The notes: generated by a model from the sequence alone, not told the origin. Counted from the stretch's first letter, positions 16,953 through 26,981 are shown. The stretch: DNA of 64,000 nt from Bacteroidota bacterium (GCA_026391455.1 JAPLEH010000046.1:38506-102505); one strand, 5' to 3'. Numbers and translations are program-made.

Positions 16953-17702
16953 TTACATCGCACTTAAAAACTCATTCACTTTATCTGCCGAAATACCGGC
17001 ATGCTGTCCGTTGTTCAGCACCAGGTACCCGCCATCGCTTTTCACATACTCTTTCACCATCTGCCGGTTGATGATATAGGATTTATGACTGCGGAAAAAT
17101 ACCGGAATAGGTTGCAGCATTTCTTCAAAATGACGGAGGTTGCGGCTGGCAAGCATCTTTTGTCCATTAGCGAGATGGATCTCACTGTATGCCGCTTCTC
17201 CCCTGATCATAATGATCTCCGATGGCTTGAAGAAATGGATTGTTTGTCCGCTGGGTACAGCGATCCGCTTATCCTCCCAACCCATATTGCCTGCAAGATG
17301 TTCTTTCAGATTTTTCAATTGTGCCGATTTGGAGAGATCCTGCTTTTTTAAAAATCGCTGCACGGCTTCCGCAAGTTGGGTGTGCTGAATGGGTTTTAAT
17401 AAATAGTCAATTGCAGAAAATCGAAATGCCTGCAACGCATATTCATTATAGGCGGTGGTGAAGATGATATGGAAATCAATCTCTTCCTCATTGAAGAAAT
17501 CGAGCAACTCAAGTCCACTGTGTCCCGGCATTTCTATATCAAGGAAGATCAATGCGGGTTTCAGTTTTTTGATCGCCTTTATACCGGTGGGAAGATCTTC
17601 ACACAATGCCACTACTTCCAGACCCGGGCAATACTCTTTTACGATAGACTCCAGCAATACCCTTGCTTTGGGTTCGTCATCAATGATGATACATTTTTCC
17701 AT
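16953..17702 (-). CDS. LytTR-family response regulator
   Basis: The 249-residue protein has an N-terminal receiver domain (IIDDEPKA, phosphorylated Asp in ALIFLDIEMPG, TTAYNEYALQAF, YLLKPI) and a C-terminal LytTR DNA-binding domain (about residues 145-245; FFKPSEIIMIRGEAAYSEI, FFRSHKSYIINRQMV). It follows the sensor kinase gene by 37 bases in the same direction, forming a LytS/LytT-type pair. The ATG at 17702 is used rather than a TTG nine bases upstream. Target genes are not evident; the divergent exported protein gene at 20829 and the upstream lipoprotein genes are candidates. Confidence 0.9.
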   Translation of the reverse strand: MEKCIIIDDEPKARVLLESIVKEYCPGLEVVALCEDLPTGIKAIKKLKPALIFLDIEMPGHSGLELLDFFNEEEIDFHIIFTTAYNEYALQAFRFSAIDYLLKPIQHTQLAEAVQRFLKKQDLSKSAQLKNLKEHLAGNMGWEDKRIAVPSGQTIHFFKPSEIIMIRGEAAYSEIHLANGQKMLASRNLRHFEEMLQPIPVFFRSHKSYIINRQMVKEYVKSDGGYLVLNNGQHAGISADKVNEFLSAM

Positions 17703-17739
17703 ACGGTTCAATATTTTTTTCTGCTACTATTCTGTTTAA

Positions 17740-20697
17740 TCATTTCATCTGTACTGCTCCCTGATGCGATGATACCGGTATCATCAATACGACTCTTGTA
17801 CCGGCTGCATGTCCCTGCTCATCCTGCTTATCCGTGATCTGCAGCGCGATCGTATTTGCCAGGCCCTTATTCAGAATCTCCAACCGTTTCTGATTGGCCT
17901 GGGTGGAAAATGATTGGTGTTTGCGCTGGCGCAACTGGTTCAGCTCTTCGCTGCGCTTTCGCCCGATCCCATTATCTTCCACCGTTACCTGTATATACTG
18001 GCCCACCTGTTTAAAATCAAGCAACAGATCCCAGTTATCTTTTTTGTGAAGTAGTCCGTGTTTAATGGCATTTTCCACATAAGGCTGTATCAGCATGGAG
18101 TGAATACAGGTGGTTTCGGTGCTGATCGTTTCGTCTACGGTGAGCCGATACACCAGCTTTTCTTCAAACCGGAGTTGCTCCAGTTCCAGGTATAATGTCA
18201 GAGCCCGAATCTCTTCGGACAGTGGTACGATATCTTTATTACTCATATCGAGGATCATCCGCGTGAGTTCAGAAAACTTACCCAGGTATTGCGATGCATT
18301 TTCTTTGTCGTTGGTATAGATATAGGATTGAATCGTATTCAGCGCATTGAAAAGAAAATGCGGATTCATCTGGCTTTTGATAGAAGAAAGCAGGCTTTGC
18401 TGGAGTTCCTGTTCCAGTTTAGCTTTTTGCGACAGCAGTTCATTGCGTTTCTTTTCATTTTGCAGGCGCCACCTGAAATAAATATATACGATAGCCATTC
18501 CAAGCAGAATCATACCCGCGAAAAACCACCACTTTCGGTAAAAGGGCACCGCAATAGAAAAACGAATTGTTGCCGTAGTGGCAGATGGTACTCCATCTTC
18601 ATTGAATCCCCGGATGGCCACGGTATAGTTGCCGGAAGAGAGTGAAGAAAGACGGATCACCCGCGAACCCGCCGGTAAGGCTTGCCAATCTTCCTTGTTG
18701 ATCTTATATTCCAGCAACAGGGAGTCACTTTCTTTATACGTAAGCAGGGAGAATTGTATCTCGATATTATTATCGTTTTTTCCAAGGGAAAGTGGTTCTT
18801 GCCAGTTCACCGCAGCGCCATTTACCAACACGGAGTTAATCACCAGTTCGGGTGGCACTTTGTTTCCATCACCGGTAAACTCGTTGAGTTCTGCCATTCC
18901 ATCTGTGGTCGCAATATACAGGCTGGAGTTGATGGCCACCACATCCTTTATCTCCGCGCGGGGAAGACCATCGGCCTCAGTCAATTCCACCACTTCATCG
19001 GTATCGGGATCATATCGCTGGAGCATACCATCGCCCACCATCCATAACCAGTCTTCACTTTTGAAGATCCGGTATATTGTTTTCATTAGGGGGCGGTTCT
19101 TACCGGTGATAGAGGAGGCATGCGTGCCTCCGCTAATCTGAAATAATCCATCGGAGAAAGTGGCTGCATAGAGGGTGGTTCCATCGAGCAATAATTGCGA
19201 AGCATAAATTTCTTTTCCCGCTGCAGTGATCTTGCCACTGCCCCGGGGTGAAAAATAAAAAAGTCCATTGGCAGTGGCACCATATAAAATACTGTCGCGC
19301 TCATTGTACACCACACTCCGGCCACGGCTTTGTGCTTTTTGTAAAATAAAATGATTCGTCTCCCATCGAAGCCCTTCGCGTTGCAGCCAGTCAGGCAATG
19401 GAGGCTCAGTTCCCTTTTGGTTAGCAATGACCGAAATGCCTCCGCTATATGCCATGGCGTATAAGGATGGACTCAGTGGTGCAAATGATTTTCCGGCTAT
19501 GCCCAGTTCAAATAAAGCACGGCCATTCCGGTTGATCAGGATCACTTTGTCGGATGAAAAGAGCAATTGAGATGAGGCGGGATCCTCATGGATGGTGAGT
19601 ACTTCGTGGTTGGCGTCGCCTTTATACAATGAGGTGAACTGGTGTTTGAAAAAATCAAAGGAGAGTATGCGATTATTACTGGTACCGGCATACAATATTT
19701 GTGCATTGGCAGAAATACGGAGTGCAGAAAATTTTTCGTTATTATAATTATACAACCGGTTATTGATATCGGGTACAAATAACACCCCATTGTCCAGTGT
19801 ACCAAACCAATAACTGCCCTCACGGTCTTTAATGATGCGGGTAATGTTCTTTCCTGCAAAAAAGCAATGGCCACCGAAGGCCGGTTGCATATTCAATCCA
19901 AAACACCAGGCACCGGAGCTGGTAGATATCCAGAGCAGGTCATCAATAATGGTTACATCCTGTACAAAAATACCGGGTTGTAACAGCGGCAGTGCTTCAA
20001 ACGAATTATTCTTTACTACAGATATAACCGGATAGGTATTCTTGGAAATGCCGTAATACTCGCCACCGAAATTTCGTAAAAAGAAAATATCTCCGGCCGA
20101 TTTTGATAAGAGATTGGTATGGCTGGTCTTTTTACCATCAAATACCCATTGATTTTCTTCGTTCATTATCACCACCCTGTCTTTTTCAAAGGAGATGGCC
20201 GAACCCATTTCCGTATCGAATTGCTGAATGCTGTATTCACGGGTACGCACATTCAGTGTTTGAATCGATCGATACCCGGCCATTACCAACAATTCATTTT
20301 TAATCATCGAAAGATTGGTGTAATACCCGGAAGATTGCATTTTCTCCTCTTTTACAATAGAATCCTTTTTTACATAATAAACATTCCCGGTAAAGTCCTG
20401 GCACCAGATGGTATTCCTGCCTTCAATCAAATTACTCAGTGATTTTCCCTGCTGGGTATTGGAAGCGAAATGTTTAAATTGTTTGCCATCGTAGCGGCTG
20501 AGGCCTTTGTCGTGGCCCATCCAGATAAATCCCTGCTTATCCTGCAAAATATTATATACCGTATTACTCGGCAGGCCGTTTGCTTTGCTGATAAGGCGGT
20601 ACACGGGGTCCTGACCGCAGGCAGTTTGGTAGCTGAAGCAGGCAGTAATAAGAGGAAACAGGATGTACAGAAGTGTATAGTTCAAATACTGCCGCAT
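17740..20697 (-). CDS. Sensor histidine kinase with periplasmic beta-propeller (LytS type)
   Basis: The 985-residue protein has an N-terminal signal/anchor (LYILFPLITACFSYQTACGQ), a long periplasmic beta-propeller of two-component regulator propeller repeats (ILQDKQGFIWMGHDKGLSRYDG), a Y_Y_Y domain, one transmembrane segment near residue 735 (WWFFAGMILLGMAIVYIYF), then a short coiled coil and a His_kinase domain (MNPHFLFNALNTIQSYIYTN, phosphorylated His about residue 780) with an ATPase part (ENAIKHGL, VEDNGIGRKRS). It lacks the fused DNA-binding domain of hybrid two-component systems, so it relies on the LytTR regulator encoded 37 bases downstream. The ligand is unknown; related propeller sensors in Bacteroidota often sense glycans. 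Confidence 0.92.
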   Translation of the reverse strand: MRQYLNYTLLYILFPLITACFSYQTACGQDPVYRLISKANGLPSNTVYNILQDKQGFIWMGHDKGLSRYDGKQFKHFASNTQQGKSLSNLIEGRNTIWCQDFTGNVYYVKKDSIVKEEKMQSSGYYTNLSMIKNELLVMAGYRSIQTLNVRTREYSIQQFDTEMGSAISFEKDRVVIMNEENQWVFDGKKTSHTNLLSKSAGDIFFLRNFGGEYYGISKNTYPVISVVKNNSFEALPLLQPGIFVQDVTIIDDLLWISTSSGAWCFGLNMQPAFGGHCFFAGKNITRIIKDREGSYWFGTLDNGVLFVPDINNRLYNYNNEKFSALRISANAQILYAGTSNNRILSFDFFKHQFTSLYKGDANHEVLTIHEDPASSQLLFSSDKVILINRNGRALFELGIAGKSFAPLSPSLYAMAYSGGISVIANQKGTEPPLPDWLQREGLRWETNHFILQKAQSRGRSVVYNERDSILYGATANGLFYFSPRGSGKITAAGKEIYASQLLLDGTTLYAATFSDGLFQISGGTHASSITGKNRPLMKTIYRIFKSEDWLWMVGDGMLQRYDPDTDEVVELTEADGLPRAEIKDVVAINSSLYIATTDGMAELNEFTGDGNKVPPELVINSVLVNGAAVNWQEPLSLGKNDNNIEIQFSLLTYKESDSLLLEYKINKEDWQALPAGSRVIRLSSLSSGNYTVAIRGFNEDGVPSATTATIRFSIAVPFYRKWWFFAGMILLGMAIVYIYFRWRLQNEKKRNELLSQKAKLEQELQQSLLSSIKSQMNPHFLFNALNTIQSYIYTNDKENASQYLGKFSELTRMILDMSNKDIVPLSEEIRALTLYLELEQLRFEEKLVYRLTVDETISTETTCIHSMLIQPYVENAIKHGLLHKKDNWDLLLDFKQVGQYIQVTVEDNGIGRKRSEELNQLRQRKHQSFSTQANQKRLEILNKGLANTIALQITDKQDEQGHAAGTRVVLMIPVSSHQGAVQMK

Positions 20698-20828
20698 CGT
20701 ACTGTAAAGAACGGAAATGAACCGCAATTACCCTAAAAGCAAAACCGCTTTTTGTAAACTTAAAAGCCATGCTGGTAAAAACCGGATCAGGAAGGCCCAT
20801 GTTCCGGTCTAGTTTAGATCAAAAAAAG

Positions 20829-21356
20829 ATGCGCAACATTTTCATTTCGTTTCTAACAGTGGTAATGCTGCCGGGCATGGCGGCGTCTCAGTCTTTCTCT
20901 TCTTTTAATGCCGGCATACCGGAATTGAAATTATACAATGATGTCATTCTGGCAAAGGAAGCAGATGCCATCCGCTACCCGATCAGTGAGAGCGACAGCA
21001 AATTTTTTTTGCTGGATACTGACGGTGAACAATATGCCCTCGGAAAAATCACTTTGTCGAGAGCGGTCATTATTCTGACATACTATAAACCGCGGGGTGT
21101 GGCCCCGCTGGGAAAAATTACCGCCACGGCCTTTTCATTGTCGGGCAAACGCATTTCATCGGAAGCGATCGGTGTATTTGCCGATTTTACCGGTATGCAT
21201 TTTCGCACAACCCTTACCGTTAGTTCACAGCCAAAAGGGGCTATCGCCCTTACCAGTAAAGTGGAAGGGCTGAAAGATAATGGCGAGGTAAATCAACTGA
21301 TGTCCAATACGGGTATCTATCTTTTTTCATCAAAGGGAAAGATCACCAAATTATAA
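20829..21356 (+). CDS. Exported protein of unknown function
   Basis: A 175-residue protein starting with a signal peptide (NIFISFLTVVMLPGMAAS). The mature part is mostly beta structure (KLYNDVILAKEADAIRYPI, FRTTLTVSSQPKGAIALTS). No family is recognised. The ATG at 20829 gives a proper signal peptide, while the longer frame from 20769 would put 20 extra polar residues in front. It is divergent from the sensor kinase and could be under its control; this is inference from position. Confidence 0.6.
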   Translation: MRNIFISFLTVVMLPGMAASQSFSSFNAGIPELKLYNDVILAKEADAIRYPISESDSKFFLLDTDGEQYALGKITLSRAVIILTYYKPRGVAPLGKITATAFSLSGKRISSEAIGVFADFTGMHFRTTLTVSSQPKGAIALTSKVEGLKDNGEVNQLMSNTGIYLFSSKGKITKL

Positions 21357-21375
21357 ATACATATCACCGGTAAGC

Positions 21376-21403
21376 CAAACACCCGGACTGGTCCGGGTGT
21401 TTG
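21376..21403. terminator. Bidirectional stem-loop between convergent genes
   Basis: A perfect 13-bp stem with a 2-base loop (21376-21388 with 21391-21403) lies 20 bases after the exported protein gene and before the end of the convergent lipoprotein gene. Confidence 0.65.
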
Positions 21404-21455
21404 CTTGCTCAGGGTATATATATAAAAGGATAGCCTTTGTTGTACGGATAATTAA

Positions 21456-22145
21456 TTACAGTGCCGGCATCAGACTGATCTGTTTCACCACAATATGTTC
21501 CAGGTATTTTTTGGCTTTAGGCATATCGGTATCAATGATCTGGTCGCCCATTATTTCATCATATTGCTGGGTGAGGTTGATACCCAGGTCGTAGCTGATA
21601 TGCGGGAGGCCTTCTTTATAAGCCAGTTTGCCGCCATGAAAATCAGTGAGCAGGCCGCCAAAGTCCCATCCAAATCCGGAGAATGAAATGGAAGCTCCGT
21701 TGATCGTTACCAGCTCTGCGAGTGTGGTTCCGTAATGAACGCCGTCGCTGGTTTTGAAGGGATGATTTTCCTGCCCTGCTTCTACAGCCAGAATTTTCTG
21801 GTGAAAGCTGCTGTCATCCCATTGTATCACGATCTCATCCCGCTTGCCTTTATTGATGATGGTCTTCATCACCATTTCATCAGAATCGGGTGCCCGGTAC
21901 ATATTCTCATCGGTTACCCGTTCTTTTCCATAGGTACGAAGCAGGGTTTCATACGTGGCATCGAGTGGTACCAGTCCAAAAGAATGTTCCGTTACGGTAT
22001 AGCGGGCATCGGGTCCTTCACCCGTTTTGCCGGGCGTGGAGGCTGTGGTGCTGTCTTTGGTGGCAGGGTCTTGCTGTCCGCTGCTCGTGCAATGCACCAA
22101 TACCAGGCTCAGGAGTGCCAGACCGGTGGCAGGTAGTTTTATCAT
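21456..22145 (-). CDS. Lipoprotein of unknown function
   Basis: A 229-residue product with a lipoprotein signal (ATGLALLSLVLVHC) and a Ser/Thr/Lys linker, then a compact domain beginning YTVTEHSFGLVPLDATYETLLRTYG. This start, a short helix after a GLVPL strand, resembles small lipid- or peptide-binding lipoproteins of Bacteroidota, but I cannot name a family. The ATG at 22145 gives the lipobox a normal position; the frame extends upstream to 22208 without good signal features. Monocistronic. Confidence 0.6.
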   Translation of the reverse strand: MIKLPATGLALLSLVLVHCTSSGQQDPATKDSTTASTPGKTGEGPDARYTVTEHSFGLVPLDATYETLLRTYGKERVTDENMYRAPDSDEMVMKTIINKGKRDEIVIQWDDSSFHQKILAVEAGQENHPFKTSDGVHYGTTLAELVTINGASISFSGFGWDFGGLLTDFHGGKLAYKEGLPHISYDLGINLTQQYDEIMGDQIIDTDMPKAKKYLEHIVVKQISLMPAL

Positions 22146-22373
22146 AAAAAAGGTTTTAGTGTACAAATTTAGAAGCAGGTAACAGGAAAGCGCATACGCT
22201 TTCACCAAAGCCCGGCTTCGTTTGAGGATATCCTGCTATGCTTTTATATCGGGCAGTAGAGTGTAAAGTTTAAAAACACTGATTTGCACTTCATCAAATC
22301 AAAAGCGGGTTTGGTAAAGCCTTAAGAAGCACGAAGCTGTTGAATAATATTTTTGAGAAAATAAAAATGTTAT

Positions 22374-22916
22374 ATGAAAAAATGTTTATCAGTAATGGCC
22401 CTGATGCTTATGCTTTTTGTGAATCAGGTGTCAGCCCAGAATAATGCACTGGGCGCATCCGACGAATTTATGAAGTTGCTCATCCAGATGAATGTGGAGT
22501 TGCGTGGTCCCAAAACCGTAGGCTCCTGGGAAATGCTGCAGAATCTGGATTATAAAGTGGATGATCAATTGGCCCATAAATATTTACTGGATGGCAACGA
22601 ATACACCAAAGTGGAAGAATCAGAATGTTATCCCATCGGGTTTGTATTGAATAAAGAAGAGGGCATCGCCACCCTGTTCTTCTACCGGGGGCCGGGTACC
22701 AATCTTTTCTTTTTTGTAAACGTGGTGACCTATAATTATAAAAAAGGTAAACTCATCGATCAGCTTACTGCCGTAGCCGGCTTTGCCAAAGAAAACAGTG
22801 CCTGCAGCCTCTTTGTACAAAACCCCAACCTGATGGTGCTCACTACGCTGGCAGGCGCCGAACAAACCCGCATTGAACTGAAGATAAATAATAAGGGAAA
22901 AATTGACCGCAACTAA
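22374..22916 (+). CDS. Small exported protein of unknown function
   Basis: A 180-residue protein with a signal peptide (LSVMALMLMLFVNQVSAQ). The mature part is mixed alpha/beta with an aromatic patch (GTNLFFFVNVVTYNYKKGK) and one pair of cysteines far apart. No family recognised. It opens a run of four genes on the same strand (22374-25288), spaced 33-61 bases apart, all encoding secreted or lipid-anchored proteins. Confidence 0.6.
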   Translation: MKKCLSVMALMLMLFVNQVSAQNNALGASDEFMKLLIQMNVELRGPKTVGSWEMLQNLDYKVDDQLAHKYLLDGNEYTKVEESECYPIGFVLNKEEGIATLFFYRGPGTNLFFFVNVVTYNYKKGKLIDQLTAVAGFAKENSACSLFVQNPNLMVLTTLAGAEQTRIELKINNKGKIDRN

Positions 22917-22967
22917 TATAAAACAAAGGGCTTCAAACCATTTCAATCAAATATAAAAAATACACGC

Positions 22968-23606
22968 ATGAAACAACTGATTCTTCTTGCCGGATTTATT
23001 CTTACTGCTGCCATCAGCCAGGCACAAACACCCCGGCTGGTAACTGCTTTCAATAAGCTGGCGGCCGAAAACCGCAATCATATTACCATCAAAAAAATGA
23101 ATGGCAAGTGGATGGGCCATTCCGGTGAAACGGAACAACAACTTTCTATTAAACTCAATGCAGCCGGCACCTATCTTGAAATAAAAGATCCGGGTACAGG
23201 AGGTGGTGTTACCACGTTTCAAATGAAAATATTCAGAAACAATAGTGGCAAAGAATTCATTGCATATAATAAATCCTGGACGGATGGTGCCATGTATGAA
23301 GGCGGTATGAGCTTTATGGATATGAATGGTAACGAAGCATCCCTGCAGTACTGGCCCGATTACGAAGAAAGCCTCAACTTCAAACCCGGAGAAAGCAAAG
23401 AGGGAAACGAAGATTATTTTACCGGAGAATATGCCTATTGTAATATTCCCGAAGCTGGCAATACGATCGAAGTAATGCCAGGCTATACCGCCATCACCGG
23501 TGGCTGTATCAACGAAGATCCCAAAGCCTGCGAACTGAAAAAGAAACTCGTGAGCAAGATCGTATTGGTATGGTCGAAGGAACAGGATATGTTTATGCCC
23601 AAATGA
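22968..23606 (+). CDS. Small exported protein of unknown function
   Basis: A 212-residue product with a signal peptide (LILLAGFILTAAISQAQ). The mature part starts with a helix (LVTAFNKLAAENRNHI) and continues with beta strands resembling a lipocalin-like or DUF-type domain (KMNGKWMGHSGETEQQLSIK). It contains three cysteines near the end. It is the second gene of the four-gene run. No firm family assignment. Confidence 0.55.
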   Translation: MKQLILLAGFILTAAISQAQTPRLVTAFNKLAAENRNHITIKKMNGKWMGHSGETEQQLSIKLNAAGTYLEIKDPGTGGGVTTFQMKIFRNNSGKEFIAYNKSWTDGAMYEGGMSFMDMNGNEASLQYWPDYEESLNFKPGESKEGNEDYFTGEYAYCNIPEAGNTIEVMPGYTAITGGCINEDPKACELKKKLVSKIVLVWSKEQDMFMPK

Positions 23607-23666
23607 TCCATACATTTTTCGTGCATTCCTGTTATATTCGGGATAGCATACAACACAACTACCACC

Positions 23667-24719
23667 ATGAAACAATTCATCCTATTACTTTGCACGGCGT
23701 TCAGCCTGCAAACCTCCGCACAGCAAAGCATCAGTTGGTTCAAATCCTATGCAGGTAGCATTGGCAACACCCCGTTCACATTGCTGTTGCATAAAGCCGG
23801 CAATGACTACGATGGGTTTGTATATTACTCCAAAACGGAGCAACCCTATGCTGTATCGGCCAGCAATCAGCAGGGCACCGCCATTACCCTTACCGGCGCA
23901 CCGGACGGTAGTGAGCAAACCGAAAAATGGCAACTGAAGATCACCGGCACGGGTATCACCGGCAGCTTTACCATGAATAAAAAAACAACGGCACTGGTGG
24001 CGAAAGAAACCAATGCAGTACCCGGAGCATTCTATGTCTATACGTCGAAAAAAGAACGGTTGAATGCAGCGGATAAAGCATCACCTACGGCTTCCTATTT
24101 TGAGAGTGGTATCTGGTTTCAAAATAATCAGGCATTGAATAAACTGCTCTGGCCCGGAATGGGAAAAAAAACAGCAGGTCAGGTCTTTTTGGAAAACAGA
24201 AATACTTTTTTTGCGGACTACCGGGAAGAGCTTAAAGAGGTAACACCTGCAGATTACAAAGAATCCAGCTATATGTATACCCGCGAGTCGCTTTCGAAAA
24301 CGCTGATCCGTTATGTTTCGGCTAACCTGCTGGTATTCTCTACAGACAATTATGGATTCTTCGGCGGGGCACACGGCATGTTCGGTACGGATTACCAGGT
24401 GATTGATAAGCGCACCAATACCACTTTAACATTGGATAACCTCATATCGGATACGGCAGCGCTGGTACCACTGTTAGAAAAAAACTTCCGTTTACAGCAG
24501 GCAGTACCCGCCAATCAAACCCTGATGGAATATGGCTTGTTTGTAAATACCATACCCGTGAATGATAATTTTTTACTCACAGAAAAATACCTGGCCTTTA
24601 CTTACAATCCCTATGAAATAGCACCCTATTCGGGCGGACAAATCACCATTTACATTCCTGTCAGTGAATGTAAAGACCTGCTGACCGAACAAGCCAAAGG
24701 GCTCTTTACAAAATTGTAA
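23667..24719 (+). CDS. Exported DUF3298 (RsiV-like) domain protein
   Basis: The 350-residue product has a signal peptide (FILLLCTAFSLQTSA). After an N-terminal beta domain (about residues 20-120), the C-terminal half matches DUF3298/DUF4163: FSTDNYGFFGGAHGMFG, then TLDNLISD and the conserved end FTYNPYEIAPYSGGQITIYIP. In RsiV of Bacillus this fold binds lysozyme; in Bacteroidota such proteins are exported with unknown ligand. A TATATTCG promoter-like element lies upstream at about 23631. Third gene of the run of secreted protein genes. Confidence 0.8.
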   Translation: MKQFILLLCTAFSLQTSAQQSISWFKSYAGSIGNTPFTLLLHKAGNDYDGFVYYSKTEQPYAVSASNQQGTAITLTGAPDGSEQTEKWQLKITGTGITGSFTMNKKTTALVAKETNAVPGAFYVYTSKKERLNAADKASPTASYFESGIWFQNNQALNKLLWPGMGKKTAGQVFLENRNTFFADYREELKEVTPADYKESSYMYTRESLSKTLIRYVSANLLVFSTDNYGFFGGAHGMFGTDYQVIDKRTNTTLTLDNLISDTAALVPLLEKNFRLQQAVPANQTLMEYGLFVNTIPVNDNFLLTEKYLAFTYNPYEIAPYSGGQITIYIPVSECKDLLTEQAKGLFTKL

Positions 24720-24751
24720 ACACCAATCATCTACTTAAATAAACAAAACAC

Positions 24752-25288
24752 ATGAAGAAAGTACTAATGGCCAGCGCCATACTCATCGGCTTTGCCCGCT
24801 GCAATGATAGCGGCAAATCCGGCAACGACACGCCGAAAGATACCCTTACCATCAATGACACGCTCCCTGTACCAAAAGCAGCGGATACCAGTCATGCAAC
24901 TGCTGCCAGCAATGATTTCCCGGCCAACTTTACGCCTGGTAAAATATTCTCCGCCGACAAAGCTGACTTGCATGAGCAGCTTTCCATACAGCAACTGAGT
25001 GATACCAAAATTGCCTACGAACTGAAAATGGAAAGCGGTGGCTGTACTTCGTTTGGCAGAAAGGGAGTGGCCGTATTGAAAGAAGGCGATGCAGAGAGCG
25101 ACAGCGATGAAAAAAACAACGGTTATTTTGTAGCAGAATATATGGATGAAAAAACCGGTGAGTGTACGGTATTCATCCGCATCGGGGCCGATCCCGGTTA
25201 TACGAACCGCGCCCGCTTTGTATTGGCCGATTGTGTGAAGGCCTGCCAAAGCAAGACCGAATCAGAACCTTTATTTATGGCAAAATAA
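24752..25288 (+). CDS. Probable lipoprotein of unknown function
   Basis: A 178-residue protein whose start (VLMASAILIGFARC) fits a lipoprotein signal, though the lipobox FARC is not ideal. A Thr/Asp-rich linker of about 45 residues follows, then a domain with four cysteines (GGCTSFGRKG, TGECTVFIRIG, VLADCVKACQS) that could form two disulfides. Last gene of the four-gene run, followed by a strong terminator. Function unknown. Confidence 0.55.
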   Translation: MKKVLMASAILIGFARCNDSGKSGNDTPKDTLTINDTLPVPKAADTSHATAASNDFPANFTPGKIFSADKADLHEQLSIQQLSDTKIAYELKMESGGCTSFGRKGVAVLKEGDAESDSDEKNNGYFVAEYMDEKTGECTVFIRIGADPGYTNRARFVLADCVKACQSKTESEPLFMAK

Positions 25289-25354
25289 GCAGGTCAGACA
25301 CACTGCCGGTACAGCAAATGCTGTATTCAATCTTCAACAGCATAGCAAACAAAA

Positions 25355-25381
25355 AACTGCCGCCTCTTACGGGCGGCAGTT
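25355..25381. terminator. Bidirectional terminator
   Basis: AACTGCCGCC (25355-25364) pairs with GGCGGCAGTT (25372-25381). The stem is flanked by AAAAA on the left and TACATTTT on the right and separates convergent genes. Confidence 0.75.
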
Positions 25382-25449
25382 ACATTTTCAGGAGTACAGG
25401 TGAGTGGTGGTAGATATTTTATGGTGGCGGGGTCTGTATAGCCGGTTGA

Positions 25450-26172
25450 TTATTTCACATTCGGAAGTCCGGCTTCTTTCAGTAGTTTTTTAATTTCCGG
25501 ATCATTCTTGTATTTTTTCAATCCGCGTTCGATCACCGGCATACTCTTATAAGCGTTATATCCCCGTGATTCAGCATATTTAGCCGGTAAGGCAGATAAG
25601 AGCATTGCGGCAGCAAATCCTTTCATTTCTTTTTCTCCTTCTGTTTTAACGGCAGCGGCCTGTACATCTTTCAGTACGTTGGTAAAAAACTGTACAAAGG
25701 AGATCGCATCTTTTTTGGTCATTTCCGGAAGCACAGGCTTTTTGTCTTCGGCCTTATAGCCTGCTTCGGTAAACCAATCGGTAAAGGCGGCGGAATCGGG
25801 TACAAATGCTTTGGCTGCTTCAATGGTGGTGAATACTTCTGTATGCAGGCATACCGATGCTTTTTGAGCAGTAAAGTTTTTAAATACGATCACATAATAA
25901 GAAGAGTCGCCATAATCGGTAATCACGCGCTCATCAGTGGGAGTAGTGTAAAGTTCAGCGATCTTGATTTCCATGGGGCTGTTGTCGAAGTTGCCACCGC
26001 TGCCAAACTGGTCTTCGGTCATGGTGGTGTTGCTGAAAGTATTGGTCTTTACAAAATAGCCTTTGTCGCCACCGATAAAGAAGCGATGCCATTTGTGTTT
26101 CAATATTTCCTGGGCATGGGTGGTGACCAGTAAGCCGGTCAGCATTAAAAGAGTGGTGATACTGCGTTTCAT
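25450..26172 (-). CDS. Exported protein of unknown function
   Basis: A 240-residue product with a signal peptide (SITTLLMLTGLLVTTHAQ). The first half has beta character (RFFIGGDKGYFVKTNTFSN) and the second half is helical (FVQFFTNVLKDVQAAAVKTE). No family recognised. Transcribed alone, convergent with the four-gene run. Confidence 0.6.
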   Translation of the reverse strand: MKRSITTLLMLTGLLVTTHAQEILKHKWHRFFIGGDKGYFVKTNTFSNTTMTEDQFGSGGNFDNSPMEIKIAELYTTPTDERVITDYGDSSYYVIVFKNFTAQKASVCLHTEVFTTIEAAKAFVPDSAAFTDWFTEAGYKAEDKKPVLPEMTKKDAISFVQFFTNVLKDVQAAAVKTEGEKEMKGFAAAMLLSALPAKYAESRGYNAYKSMPVIERGLKKYKNDPEIKKLLKEAGLPNVK

Positions 26173-26299
26173 TTCATAATTTGTTTAGGCTGCAAATATT
26201 CACCCGATTAAAGAGGCAATGGGCATTGTTTTTACCAAAGCCGGATATGGTTTTAGTAAAAGAAGAAAGACGACACCTGCTGATTTACCGGCACAAAAA

Positions 26300-26319
26300 A
26301 ACCCGGCTCTGTACCGGGC
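26300..26319 (-). terminator. Terminator of the following minus-strand lipoprotein gene
   Basis: On the minus strand CCCGG-loop-CCGGG (stem 26302-26306 with 26313-26317) follows the stop codon of the gene ending at 26341 and is followed by a run of seven T. Confidence 0.7.
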
Positions 26320-26340
26320 TGTATGGTACAGAATGGAAAA

Positions 26341-26940
26341 TCAATTAGCGAAGCTGGTTTTTAGTTTTTTCACCCATTCTTCTGCTGTTTTAAAATCAGC
26401 TACAGGAAAGGAGATGCCATTGTCGAGGGTTTCATCGGTTTTCTTTTCATTCATAAAAATGCGCATGCTTTTGGTGCGAACGATCTTGGTATCGGCGGTA
26501 CCATTACCGGCAACAAATACCAGCGACACGGCGCCAAACTGGTTGGGCGTATAAGTGGTCAAATTATCACCGCCATCATTCATGGGGGTAAGATCCGCTT
26601 TCAATCCTTTGGCGGCAGCTTTGGGAATGGTATAGCTGGTCAAATCATATACTTCGTCGTTGGCTTTTTTGGTGATCGTTACTACCAGCTGGGTGCTGTC
26701 TTCAAACAATTGAGTGGTTCGTATACCGGTCTTTTGCACATCATCATCTTTTTCTGTATAGTTCAGTTCGGCGATCACCGTGCCGGGTGCGGCAGCAGCT
26801 TCGGCATTGAAATTAGCAGCGCCGGAATTTTTCTCTGTGGCGGGTGCGGGGTTGTTGTTGCTTTTTTTAGATTCACCGGAACCGCAACCGGCGGCCAGCA
26901 GGGCGGTGCTGCATACGATGAGTGCGAAATGTTTGGTCAT
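26341..26940 (-). CDS. Lipoprotein of unknown function
   Basis: A 199-residue lipoprotein (lipobox LLAAGC) with an Asn/Pro/Ala-rich linker of about 30 residues. The remaining domain alternates beta strands (TVIAELNYTEKDDDV, TQLVVTITKKANDEV) and ends with a helix EEWVKKLKTSF. No family recognised. It heads or sits in a set of minus-strand genes (26341-28492) that all encode small exported proteins. Confidence 0.6.
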   Translation of the reverse strand: MTKHFALIVCSTALLAAGCGSGESKKSNNNPAPATEKNSGAANFNAEAAAAPGTVIAELNYTEKDDDVQKTGIRTTQLFEDSTQLVVTITKKANDEVYDLTSYTIPKAAAKGLKADLTPMNDGGDNLTTYTPNQFGAVSLVFVAGNGTADTKIVRTKSMRIFMNEKKTDETLDNGISFPVADFKTAEEWVKKLKTSFAN

Positions 26941-26981
26941 GATAAATAATGATTGGGTTGATAATAAATAGTTAGAAAAAA